A DNA stretch of 64,000 bases. Origin: Sclerodactyla briareus. Lineage: Eukaryota; Echinodermata; Holothuroidea; Dendrochirotida; Sclerodactylidae. The notes beneath the pieces are model-generated. The model worked only from the letters and a program-made list of their open reading frames with translations. It was not told the DNA's origin and searched no databases. A program made the position numbers and the translations under genes. How positions within the stretch are numbered: the first letter of the stretch is position 1; each line of letters starts with the position of its first letter. Below, piece by piece: positions 11,724 through 23,052 of the stretch. The stretch is taken from contig JAODTK010005658.1 of NCBI GenBank assembly GCA_026419785.1, forward strand, positions 1 to 64,000, read 5' to 3'.

Positions 11724-12757
11724 GCCGAGAGGTTGTCCCTAAAAACTCCTATGCCCTGTGACTAACGGCGGTAACAACCCGTTACCAGGGCTTAGGACAC
11801 GGCCCTGCTTTACGTGTAACATTCAGGCGTGTCCCCCAAGTAGTTCAGTACGTGACGACCGAATGCAGGGGTCATCCTACATAGGTTTGTTTCTCGACCG
11901 ATGTGTAGAGAACAACTGAGAGGGCCGGGGGGGGGGGGCTTAGTTGCGCCCAGGTCGGAACGATGAATATATGTTTGTTTGTTATATCCACCTAACGCAT
12001 CTGTTCCCTCTTATAGACTTGAGCGTCGTTTAGGCATGCCTTGTTATGTGCACTCGACGAACTTCGGTCTTCGGATAAATTGATCCCATATCTAATCCGA
12101 TAAGCCTACTATCTTGAAAAAAAATGGGGTTGGGTACCGAACCTTATTAACCTCACCGACATAGGACTTAAAAGCCAACGGCGGCTCAGTCCATCATATT
12201 AGCATATTCTAGAGAAATGGACATAAGGCGATAGAGCAATGTTACTCCCCTGCGTAACAATCATTCCACCGATATTTACATATAGGGGGTTGGTAGCGGC
12301 CTGAACAAGTGTCTCTGCTTCATTGACATCATATTTCAGGCAATCAGTTTTTAATTATGTTTACTCCATCCTCTCCAAATTATCAGATGTGTGTGAGTTT
12401 CAAATCAGGGTTTACAGGCTGAATATATTCAAAGCCACTCGTTCTATTCACTGCTTCATTGTCTTTCTTTCATGTGAAAATATTTTTTTGTTATCTATCT
12501 CACCCAGTAGTGTTCAAGAGTAACTGCGGAAGAGGGCGACAGTTCCCAGAGAGGATGAGGTAAACAATGGTGACAATTGCTTTGGGAGTATCTGAACGGA
12601 CATGCCTGTGTGAAATCCACAGACCGATCAGGGCCAGCGATTGGGGCGAGGGTATAAGGGCAGTGTGATACTTACCGATCAGCCAATTCGTTCTTTTAGG
12701 GATATTATCTGCTCACCGTGGTGTCACTGAAAGTTTTTCCCCGTCAATAGTTGAGCG
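11724..12757. other. No gene seen; isolated G-run at 11924-11938
   Basis: Short frames only. A poly-G run near 11930 may be a residue of another G/C-run element, but no ends are visible. Confidence 0.35.
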
Positions 12758-13237
12758 CAGGGGCGGCGCCACAGGGGGGGGGGGGGGAGGGAGCGCGGAC
12801 TGATTTGGGGCCGACGAAAAATAAAATCGACAGATGATGTTTTTAATGCACACCGTTTTTCGTCGGTGGGTGGGCGTGTGAAGCCTGCCAAAATACGTTA
12901 TCCAAGTTAGGTTATTTTCTATTCGTCTCATCGAGACTCAATCGAGACTGAAACTGTTGCTGTAATAGAGCGTTCGCAAATGTGAGTTGTTTAATGTCTT
13001 GAGAAACAATGTGGTCATTATGAGCCACCGTTTGTTGATATGAGGTCAGAGAACTCAACGTTAAAAATTGCCCCAACTTCGCCCAGCATTTTTTTTCGAG
13101 TGTACGGCTCAAGAGTAAAATATCAGTTTTTTGCCAGCGTGATAGATGTGGAATTCTGATTGAGAATGCTTCTAATTGCTTTCTGAACTGATTCTATTTG
13201 GATTACAGAAAAAGGATTTAACAACTGAGTCATTTTT

Positions 13238-15029
13238 GATCGAGATTGCCCCCCAATATTTGCGAAGCCGGACATGGTGAAAAATTAAAAATCCTATAAA
13301 AATACATATAACAATACAGACACGGGCCATAACAAAAAGGTCATATTCCAACTCATTTCTTAGTAGATTGCTTACATGTTATGTTAAGAAGCGCCGAAAT
13401 GACAAAAAATTAGCCGCGCGCGCGCTACATTCCTGTCTTTTCCGCTACATGTATAATGCATAGGGCCCATGTTACAGTACTTTGTCAGATTCTGTCAATA
13501 TGATTTTGTCCAGACGTGTCCTACTTCAGTGTGGCTGAAATATGGGTAGGCCACAAGGAGAATTTGGTTTGAGGACATTATGTTTGCACCCCCACATCAT
13601 TCCCCAATAAAACAAGCGCGAAGGATCAACTGCCATTTTCTTAACATGCACACAGTTTAGTCTACTTCTGTGATCTGATTGCTTCAGACGGGCTTTAGCC
13701 AGCCTGCGTGCTGTTTTAATAAAAGATGAAAGCAGTATGTAACGAAAAAAACAGGGCAGGCGGGATAGTGCCACATCGTATGGAGGTTTACGTGTGAATG
13801 ACGCATGGCACATACAGGCGCAAAGCGGAGAGAAAATTTGATGAGACGAACAATTTGACCGGAAACAAATCTGAAAAATGACCAAAGTGTCTGATGACTG
13901 GCTCAAATCCTTTATTAAAATGCCGAAAAAAACGTACACATTTTCCATGTACAGTGATGTGTTCAAGCAAATTTTCAATCTGCGGGCCGCAGCCCCAACC
14001 CAATTGGAAGGGTCCTCGATGGTCAGTCTCTAAAACATGGCTTATGGTAGGAATGGAGAACCCGATGAAGAAATTGTACGGATTAACCATCAGATCAGCT
14101 TCGGAAAGTATGTCAATCAGTGATTGCTTACTCCATAAGGTCACGGGAAGTGCCGTTCCTGCACTATGGGGGGGGGGAGAGGGGGGGATACGAGTTTCAA
14201 ATGATTGTGGTGCGAATGTAAGGAATAGGCACTAGAGCAGGTACGTAATGAGGAGTTTCTTGAGAATATACATTCAGAAATGTATTGTCAATTGGGGGAT
14301 GTTGCTTACTGCCATAAGGACATGGGAGTACCGTTTCCGGCAACTGGGGGATCGTAAGGCCTAAAATTTCCTTGTACCCTACGCGTCCACTTATGCTGCG
14401 CTCAAATTTTGAAGGAATAAACATCGATACGTTCCTTCAAGAACGTTCTTGAAATAAAAATTTCTGCAAGTTAGTACCAAATTTTAGGAACGTGACTTCA
14501 CGGATTACGGCGCGGAAAGTGCGTTTCCTGCAATATGGGGATCGGTGAAACGAAATTTTCATTGTACCCTACCGCGTGGCGGCTTATCCCGAATTGTAAG
14601 AAATGGACATTCGATCAGTTCCTTTCAAGGAAGTTTTTGAAATATGAATTTGAAATTGATAGCCACTTTTTTTCGGGACGTTGCTTACTGCCCATACGGT
14701 CCGGGAAGTGCCGTTTCCTGCAATCTGGGGGTCTGAAAAACTAGAAATTTCCTTGTACCTTCACTCGTCAACATCCGACGGTGGCCCAAATTGTACGGAA
14801 TAATCATTGCTCAGTTCCCTCGAGAATGTTTTCTTGACATAAAATTCGTGAATTTATTGCCATTTTGGGATGTTGCCTTACTGCCATCTGGCCCCGAGTG
14901 CGTGTCCTCCTGCATCTGGGGTGCTGTAACAAACTAATTCAACTTCGTATGCTGCGCTCGCTCCGTTAGATGTTCTGACTGGACTCAGATGCCCCCCCGC
15001 TCTCAATATTTAACATAGATCGCCGGCCC
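13238..15029. mobile_element. Family B non-autonomous element, copy 2
   Basis: Collinear with 1790-3723: 'GCCCCCCAATATTTGCG', 'GGTGAAAAAT..AATCCTATAA', 'CCACAAGGAGAATTTGGTTT', 'CTGACTGGC', 'CCAATTGG', 'GGTCCTCGATGG', tandem units, 'CTCCGTTAGATG', 'CTCAATATTTAACATAGATC'. The right end is GATCGCCGGCCC; the left end is damaged and keeps only GATC plus the C-run. No coding frame. Confidence 0.6.
14055..14940 (+). repeat. Internal tandem repeats of about 190 bp in family B copy 2
   Basis: Five units start near 14067, 14212, 14410, 14593 and 14788, each with 'aattgtaaggaataaacat', 'cagttcctt', 'gttgcttactgcc', 'gggaagtgccgtttcctg'. The same unit is present in copy 1, so the array pre-dates dispersal of the element. 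Confidence 0.65.
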
Positions 15030-15594
15030 CTGGAACCTCGGTACAATTTCATCGGGTTTTTTTTTTTGTCAGGTGTAATCGAATGAATATGACCTGCCCC
15101 GGAAAAATTGTCATGTGCATTTACTTTTTTCCAGCACTTATGGATTTTTGTCCAAACTCGTTGCCTAGATATACCCTTACAGAGTGTATCAAATGTGGCA
15201 CCAGTTCTGTAATCTAATCAGTATCAATGACTCAAAAAACCGCTTAGACCCCTCCCCCATGTCAGACCCCCGTGTCAAATTTGCCCCCCCCCCCCTATCG
15301 TAAAACCTGGCGCCGCCCCTTGGAACTTGAGCAGCCTCCACGTTGTCGTGACCCCAAAACAGTCCAGTCATCGGTTGGGACGCTTTGACGAGAGGCTTTT
15401 TTCCACTACATTATTTCACCGAACGTTCGCATCAGAAAGTGTCAACACTGCCCTATGGAGGCTACAAACGACCCCGAGGATGGTAATGGTCACCCTGAGA
15501 TTTCGGTTCCATTTTGTAGCAATGGTTGGAGGTCACCGAAAACCTTCCTCCACGCCAAAGCCGTTTAGACATTCTAAGTCCCTCCCTGCCATCT

Positions 15595-15715
15595 TAGGGG
15601 TCTCCTGTCCAAAAATTTCCTCGTAACGCTCCGCGCGCCAACCAATTGTGGCGCTCCGCTTAGATAGTCTAGCAGTCCCCATCCCCCCCAATCTCAACGG
15701 AAATCGACGCTATGA
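15595..15715 (+). repeat. Stray right-end module shared by families A and B
   Basis: 'CGTAACGCTCCGCGCGCC' then 'AACCAATTGTGGCGCTCCG', 'CTTAGATAGTC' and a C-run with 'CCCAATCTCAAC' match the right ends at 3640-3715, 7470-7530 and 11610-11700. No matching left end is visible upstream. Confidence 0.5.
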
Positions 15716-16566
15716 ATTGTAATTATTATTCTATCCAGGGTTTTATACACTGTCAACACATACATCCATTTAGTTCCGCTGTTCCTAGGTGGTTTTCTTA
15801 CTGTTGTTTTCCACATTTCCCTGACGCTTGAATGAACACTTGGACCTCCACTGGGCAAGTACTGTAATGTATGATTTATTCCCTGGAAGGAAGAGTCCAG
15901 GATGCTTTGGCCACGTCCTGGTCAAGAACCTTTCATTGGTTTTGGGGGGACCCCGACTGATAAATAGATTACATCTTTGTCAATAACACCATCAATTCTC
16001 TTATCGATACCCTTGGAAACTTAGGAGGCAATTCATTGGCCTTCAGTTGTCATGACCAAGATCTTTTTGGTGGAATCTTGGACAGCGCTGTCCTGGGTCT
16101 TCCGTTGTTAGAGCGAAGAAGCATGGAAGTCCCAAGTCCATTCGTTTACCTCTGTTTTGGCCTCGGTTTTCGTTTGCCTGATGAAACTGCTTCTTGCGAG
16201 CCTGAGGTCAGTAGACGCCCTCTTCGGACGGCATAAGAGTCCACAGTACTAGTGACGTGTGCGTTTGCGATATCTGAGCGTAAAAGCCAGCGACCGTGTT
16301 TTTGCTCCAATGTGCTTCCAGTCTTATTTTTGAGGCTTGTTGTGCCACTTTTGGGCTGAGACGGCGATTTGATTCCTTCCTGCGGAGGATCCTGCCAACG
16401 TGTCCTTGTGAACGGGATTCGGTGGGCTGGGGCCCCGGAACTCGACGGACGCCCCGTAGCTCATGTTTGGTGCAGCTTCTAGGTACCCCTTCATGGACTT
16501 GGTTGGGGAGGGGATGGGCCTCTGGCCCGTGTCTCTTTGTCCGGAGGATGCCGGCGATTGGAAGCG
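15716..16566. other. No gene seen
   Basis: Frames of up to 176 and 128 codons overlap on opposite strands here but have no recognisable domain and run into the adjoining microsatellite, so I treat them as chance. Confidence 0.4.
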
Positions 16567-16672
16567 CATACATCAACATACATACAACATACATACTTAC
16601 ATACTACATACGTAATACAATACATACATACATACATACATACATACATACTACAACTACATCATACATACC
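16567..16672 (+). repeat. (CATA)n microsatellite
   Basis: Imperfect CATA/TACA tetramers, purest at about 16620-16650. Lies 160 bp left of an inverted-repeat element. Confidence 0.85.
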
Positions 16673-16835
16673 CGTTCGAAGCGCTAGGGGTACCAGCAAG
16701 TACTTTTTTCGCCTGAGGCGCGCCTGCAGCACTTGCCCCCCGAGGGGTTGGCTACCCAGTTCGCAGCGGGGCTGTGGCGGCACAGCTCTTTATTCAGATA
16801 AGTTTCGCGGAGAGCCTTACTGCTAGTTCGATGTT

Positions 16836-17656
16836 CACGTGGATGGTGGCCGTGTGGGTCATAACGCATAAAGGCTACGCGGTGACGAATATGTTACGCG
16901 TAAACAATCTCCAGCAGTCCGAGAATAAACGGTCAATAAACTTCGTACGTTTAGCTTGACTGTACAAAGTCAACGGGCAGTCTCAAACTGTTTGTATGGT
17001 TGTTTCTCTTGCCTGACTAATTTTCCGCGTAAGGTCTTCGTTTACGCTAACATTTTCGTTACACTAAAGGATTCCGCTTTTACGCGTAAAGGATTCGTTA
17101 CGCGTGAAGGATTCTTTTTTCAAGTTGGTTGGTTTTCTCACAATCACACATGAATATCAGTCCGCAGGCATTCATGCAGAACTATTTTACACACTATAAC
17201 AGCATACGGGCGGTTGTATATGGATGTGTATGTAGGGCCCTTGCGGCATCCTTCATCTGGAACTTACCACTAGGCCCGGCTAACTACCGGGCCTAGGCGA
17301 TTGGATGACCGTTTTTTCGAGCTTTATCAACAGATTACGCGTGGTTGATATGTTTCCACGCGTAAACGACTACTTTTAACGCGTAAAAGAAACGTTTACC
17401 GTAACTAACACTTTGCTTGGTTGTATTTAGGGCGGAGTTCACCCTTGGGCCTCACAGTTAATTAATACGACAGTTTGAGAAGAACACGTTGCAATGCCCA
17501 CAGTTGAAGGCATGGGAGCATACTATGTGTCATCAGAGCGTATATTCTCTAACTCATGGAGTAATGTTAAGCGTAAATAATCGTCGACGGTAAGGCCTTA
17601 TACGCAACGAGGTAAGCCTTCCTGCGTTATGACCCACACGGCCAACCATACACGTG
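16836..17656. mobile_element. Inverted-repeat element rich in ACGCGT palindromes
   Basis: Left end CACGTGGATGGTGGCCGTG (16836-16854) continues with 'TGGGTCATAACGCA'; the same text, inverted and with about three differences, lies at 17612-17656, giving TIRs of about 40 bp. The interior has about seven copies of the palindromic core ACGCGT, several as TTACGCGTAA, plus a perfect 10-bp-stem hairpin at 17270-17296 close to the midpoint. No coding frame and no clear target duplication. Best read as a MITE of unknown superfamily. Confidence 0.6.
17270..17296. repeat. Perfect hairpin, 10-bp stem
   Basis: CTAGGCCCGG and CCGGGCCTAG are separated by the 7-nt loop CTAACTA. It lies near the centre of the ACGCGT-rich inverted-repeat element. 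Confidence 0.7.
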
Positions 17657-18121
17657 CGACCGAGGGGAGGTGGGAGCAGAAGGATCTCGAGTAACGCGCT
17701 AAGGTAGTCGACGTGCGCACAGGCACATCCCAAAGCAGCCAGAAGCTTACCACCAGAGTCAGTACAGCATTACGCAATACATACCTTGATTGGACAGTAT
17801 GGCTTTCAAGCACAGAAAATGAACATCAGTAACCATAAATTGGGATAAACAGATAATGCAATGATTATATGACGAAGATAAAAAGTTATGACAGGCAAAC
17901 TGTGGAGCCAAACAGGCAGCTCAATAAAACAGGATCCATTCGATACACGGCCAAACATCTTGCCAACGATTCCTCTAACTTGTTAGGCAAACAGTGATAT
18001 ATAGAGCCTATAGGTGCACTTACCACTTTGACAACTGTTTTAATCTCCTTATCGTGAAGTGGAGCATTCCTAGCACGAGATCAGAAACAGCCCGAACATG
18101 CCACACATCATACTACCGTCA
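17657..18121. other. No gene seen
   Basis: Unremarkable sequence between an inverted-repeat element and an AAT microsatellite. Confidence 0.4.
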
Positions 18122-18231
18122 AGAATAATAATAATAAAATAAATAATTCATAATAATAATTAATATAATAAAATAATAATAAATAATAATAATAATAATA
18201 ATATATAAATAATAATAATAATAGTCACAAG
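18122..18231 (+). repeat. (AAT)n microsatellite
   Basis: Imperfect AAT/ATA array of about 110 bp. Such arrays are often SINE tails, but I see no SINE body at either side. Confidence 0.85.
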
Positions 18232-19614
18232 GACTAATGGCAGAAGACTATACAAGCTTATAGGGAAACGATGACCTGTCTACAAATTTCCCATTTTCCA
18301 CAAGAACTGACACTATCTTGATCAAGCAAAGGGTCCTGTATCTTCTAAGAAAGCTACACACTGAATATAATCAGACCAATCATTTTGAACGTCATCAAAT
18401 TTATACAAAGATTTCCAACTTCGGCCTGTGTTGACCAAATATTACTCTTCACGACTGTTCCACACAGGGTACCTTTGCTGTTTCGACAAAGAAGCATGCA
18501 GCACACGAATTCTAACGGATAAGACCAAGCAAGGACTTATTTTCCAAAGTATTACAATAATTTTTGCCTTGGCCTGCAGTGACCCCTCAGGTGGCCTCGG
18601 ACTGACCCCAAAAAACGATTTAGGGTTCATGTACTCATCAATGAGGAAATAAATACTGAGTCATGAGTTTTCACTATCCCAGAGGAGTCGAGTTATCGTG
18701 TTGTTTACAAGCTAAATTTAGCCAAACTATTTTTCACAAAAAAAAATTATCAGTTCGACCGAAAATGACCCCCGATTTGAGCTTAAAACAATAGGAGTCA
18801 TGTGTACTCCCCATTACGAAACTATACACCAAATTTCAACTCGATATGACAAACCATTCACAATTCAAGAGAGGAGATTGCTATTGTGTTAAAGGTCATG
18901 GAGTCACACCTGCACCTCTCGACTGTGTGCACAAAACAAGCTTTTGAAACTTCCCTAACGAAAGCATACATGTCCTAACCAGCATGAAATCCAAGGATCC
19001 CCCGCCCCAGGTACTCGAAGAGTGGTGACAAGTAATCAAACAGAGTGGTGACAGTTTAAATCTACGCCGTAACGTGTCGTCGTAATGATAGAGCTATGAA
19101 GAGAGAATCCACCTACCCCCATGAGGCTGTTTCGTGGTGAGCGTGCGCACTGAAAAACAGAGAAATGGCTTATCCGTGGCATCAATGACCAAGGCAGGCG
19201 TTGAGGTTAATAGCTTGGGTTTAGCGTTAGTAGCGATAGCTTAACGCCTAAAAACAGGTCGTCTAAATCCACCGCCATATCCGTACTTACAATTCACAAA
19301 TTCCATCGGGTATTATCTGCTATATTCCCCGACAGAATTGACATGATCACTGAAGCATGTCGGATAGAGAGACTCAACCTATACTATACTAGCCTGCATG
19401 ACCACCTGCGCGTATGAACAGTCCGCGCTCTCTTCTAGGTTGGATGAATTGCAACGCGTTGCTGTAGAAACTGAAACTGAGTTGGGCATCAGGTTGCCCC
19501 TATCGACTTCACACGTGCATAGGCGCTCTAGTACAGCATGTACGGGGCTTGCGTTAAGCACACACAAAAAAACTTATACAGAAAAAAACATATACAGAAA
19601 AAGATAACTTGGTC
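18232..19614. other. No gene seen
   Basis: Short frames only. 'acaccaaatttcaactcgat' near 18830 is a weak match to the repeat fragment at 880-1030. Confidence 0.35.
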
Positions 19615-19715
19615 ACTGATATTGCCACTGGAAATGCCACTGAAATTGCCACCTAAACTGTCACCAGAATTGCACTGAAATTGCCAACGTGGAACATGCC
19701 ATGAAATTGCCAGAG
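19615..19715 (+). repeat. Short minisatellite, unit about ATTGCCACTGAA
   Basis: About seven imperfect copies of a 12-16-bp unit: 'attgccactgga', 'atgccactgaa', 'attgccacctaa', 'attgcactgaa', 'attgccaacg', 'catgccatgaa', 'attgccagag'. Confidence 0.65.
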
Positions 19716-20812
19716 TGAGTGCCAGTCAAACCGACACTCACAAAAACGGACACGTAACTGGGCATTTACCCGACATCAATTCCCGCCACTCACACCCTAC
19801 CACGCGTACCGGCAGCTTCCGTAATTCTGCTCCGCTAGGGAGGTGCCGGGAAATCACGCCCCCCATCCGCTGGCGGCCGCCCCACGGTATTCCGATTCGC
19901 GCCGTGCCAGTCATGAGTAAACTGAAAGATGTTTCGCCGAGGAAAAAAAGCACGCCAGATAGATGAAAAATAAAGTCGCAGCTTTATAATGGGGAATATT
20001 GGGAAGAAAATGATTTTATTGCCCTGGGGTGGTAATACTTTTACGAGCATCAACTAAAATGGGATCGTCCGATCTAAACTACTGGCTACTCAATCCTACT
20101 CTATATTTTGTCGAAGTGATCACCACACACCGCGAAAGCTGAACTTGAAGTAGAAGTTAAACGCGATTACCAATCGCTCTTAAGGCCAATGGTCATGTAC
20201 CAGATTTGCCACACCCCAAATTGGAAGGTGTCTAACATGTTGCCTTTCGTTGAAATATCCAACATTTCGTTTGAGAAATTTGAGGAATCTATGACATCAC
20301 GAGGGAACGATGCAAATGCCGCCCATATCCCTTACACAGTAAATGTTGCGATTTTCGGTCATGGCAAAAGAAGACGAAATAATAGCCACTTAATAATTGA
20401 GGATATCATTCTTCAACATTGTTGTGAATTATTCAATTTGCTCTTCATATTTTAATCCCATCTATAGTTTGTTTGGTAACAAGATTGCAAAGGACCTGTT
20501 TTTACATTGACGTCGTATTATAGGGGCAACCGCGGTTCCCCCCGATGAAGTGCACAAGGGAAATGCTATACTGATTTGTACTACTGCATCGGTACACCGT
20601 CAGTTAATATTCGGGCCTGGGGCTTCAAGCTGTCCGTCATAGTGGTAATGAAAGAAGTACCAATATCCCAGCATGTAACATAGCCATTGGTCTCAAGTCA
20701 GAGCGGAACCTCGAATTGTATACCAATTTTAATAGTCCCATAACGAATCGGGCAATCAAAGAACCGTCAAGGTAAACACAGTTGAATTACGGAAACCGGA
20801 GAAATACATGCA
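19716..20812. other. No gene seen
   Basis: Short frames on both strands, none with recognisable domain content. Confidence 0.35.
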
Positions 20813-20816
20813 TGAG

Positions 20817-23048
20817 CCTATGGCGCGAGAAAAGGGAATATATTAGCAGGACGAATATATTGCCAAATCAGAATATTTGCTGAATTGTGTAAATATTTTA
20901 TTCACATGGAAAATATGTTCCCCTCAAAAAAATATTTCGGAAGCACAAATAGGTTTCGATGGAAAATGTTCGTAAGAGAATAAGTTTTCCTTATAAAAAA
21001 ATATATGTAGATAATTTCATTGACACAACAATAATTTTTGAACAAAATATACGTTAGCAACGAAAATTTTGTGTGCTAAACATATATGTATCCTAGAAAA
21101 AAATATGTTGGCAAGAGTTATTACGTTTCCAGTGAAATATATATGTACAAGGAAAATAATTATATTGTTCTACAAAATGTGTTGACTAACAATATATTAT
21201 CCATTCAATATTTTCCATGCACACTTTTACTTTTCCGAAAAAAACACACGAATATTGTAGATACTAGACAAAATTTAAAAACCAAAAATCTACTTTGGCT
21301 ACAAATTATTGTTGGCCAACAGAAAAAGACATTTGCTGTCAAAAATATGTTGCAACGAAAAATATAACTATCACGCAACGTAGCCTCATTGACAGCCGTT
21401 GCTTCTAATCTTCAGAGTACCGTGAGCCGGGAAATGCACGTGAAGCTACTGTTACTGTACTTGAGGGGGTACCTGCGTGGCATTCCGTCAACCTGGCAAA
21501 CGCGGCTTTCCCTTTTCGTATATAGTGATACCGATTGCAAGGGCTGATATAGGAAAGGAAGAGAAACGGATTATGCGAAGAGCAATACTCAACGGCACTA
21601 TTTTTTAAGTGAGTTTATCATATGATTGATGGGCATGCTTGGTAGGACATCGAGGGTGGGGGCCAGAATAAACGAGAAATGCATCGCAAGTGATTCATTC
21701 CTTGGAGTTGTCGTCGTGAATTGTGAAGTTGGATCACCGATGACCGAGGCATGACGCCGCAAGTTTTTTTCTCTGGATAATTGCGCACCAGGGCTATAGA
21801 ATTTCACTGTTAGGGGATATTATTGAAACTTGATCTTCCGACTTATTTCACTATTTCCAAATCCACCATGCGTTAACGGCAACTAGACACCGCGGCAACG
21901 GCGCAAGAACTTTAAGCCATATTACTCAATCCTTACCTTGACTGCGAGCACATGTGCAAATTCAGGGACATCCAGTTTGCATTCAACCTTCATCATAAAA
22001 AATACCATGCTGCCGGCATCGCGCGGTTTTTCTGGTGGACATGTGAAGTGGGTACAAATAAAGGACTAACTTACTACTAATATTTACGTCGGTCGATTAA
22101 TTCAGATCTCGGATAATAATGCGCGCAGTACGCAATCAGTTGGAGAGGCGTCCAACTTGCATTGAGTCGGCCATTACTATGACAGGAGGATTCAAACCTT
22201 GTCTTGCACCGGCACCTAGGCGATGTCCCCCTAACACTCCCAGTAACAGGTCCCCAACTCAACTGTTATTGTTATATAATACTAGGCCAAGGGAGAGATT
22301 CAGCAGGAAGCTGGCATCCCTGTTCCCGGCCGTCGTGAGAGCGGGGGAATATGAACGACTATTTGTCATCCGGGGATCTGGGTCCCAGTTCAGGCCAGCT
22401 CCTGCAAGGCCTAGTAGTAGTAGATGCCGTACACTCCACGTCAAGTTCAAGTTGAAGGTTTCTGTCGTAGTTCCTCGTACGCGTTGGTGGTGCCAAGGCA
22501 GCATGGCGTGATGCTTCGCCAGTGGAAACGATGAACCACTGAAACGACTGAACTGCGACTACGTTGATATTATATATTTTTTCGTTGATAATATAATTAT
22601 GGCAGAGCAAACAAATTTTCCAGTTGCCCACATAATATCTTTTGTTTGCAACATATCAGGGTGCAAAGACTCCGTTTATTTTTTTTTACGTTGATAATAT
22701 AATGTGAAGAGCAAATAAAATTTCATTGAAAAAATATTTTGTTGCCACATATTAGTGTTGCTGCAAACCTAGTATTTTTTGCAATGAAAGATATCTACAT
22801 CTATTCTATCTGGGGAACGTATATCTTTTATGAATAATTCTCCATCGAAAACGATTTAGGTTGCTCTGAAAATTTTTGAGGTGAACAGTATTTTCCATTG
22901 TGAATCAAATTTCACAATCAGAAAATATATCTTGATTTGGCAAAGGAATATTCTTGACATAAGGGATTAAAATTTCGCCATAGCATATAATTTTAACAAT
23001 AGAGAATATATATTTAGTCCTGCTATAATTCCATTTTCTCGCGCCATA
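20817..23048. mobile_element. 2.2-kb element with long diverged AT-rich TIRs
   Basis: Left TATGGCGCGAGAAAAGGGAA and the inverse of 23020-23048 (TATGGCGCGAGAAAATGGAA) match at 19 of 20 bases. The similarity continues inward: 'GCAGGAC.AATATAT', 'GCCAAATCA.GATAT', 'TTCACA.TGGAAAATA', 'TTCGATGGA', for at least 230 bp and probably the full AT-rich arms (20817-21365 and 22555-23048). TGAG flanks both sides (20813-20816, 23049-23052), a tentative 4-bp target duplication. The 1.2-kb middle is not AT-rich and has no transposase-like frame. Superfamily unknown. Confidence 0.6.
22100..22260 (-). repeat. Possible tRNA-SINE remnant inside the long-TIR element
   Basis: The minus strand reads 'AAGGTTTGAATCCTCCTGTC', resembling a tRNA box B with flanks, but no box A is clear. 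Low confidence. Confidence 0.2.
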
Positions 23049-23052
23049 TGAG

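Larger units (their letters stand above)
12758..15326. mobile_element. hAT-like element end pair with family B nested inside (tentative)
   Basis: Left CAGGGGCGGCGCCACAGG and right CCTGGCGCCGCCCCTTG (15307-15322) are inverted copies; both have an adjacent long G- or C-run. TTGAGCG lies directly left (12751-12757) and TTGAGCA directly right (15327-15333), fitting a 7-8-bp target duplication if the element ends at 15326. The family B copy fills most of the interior (13238-15029), consistent with nesting. CAGGGGCGG ends are typical of hAT elements. The pairing could also be two separate ends, so confidence is moderate. Confidence 0.45.

Noticed and set aside
16208-16826. 128-codon minus and 176-codon plus overlapping frames
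   Set aside because: They overlap antisense, the plus frame reads into the CATA microsatellite, and neither has a recognisable motif.
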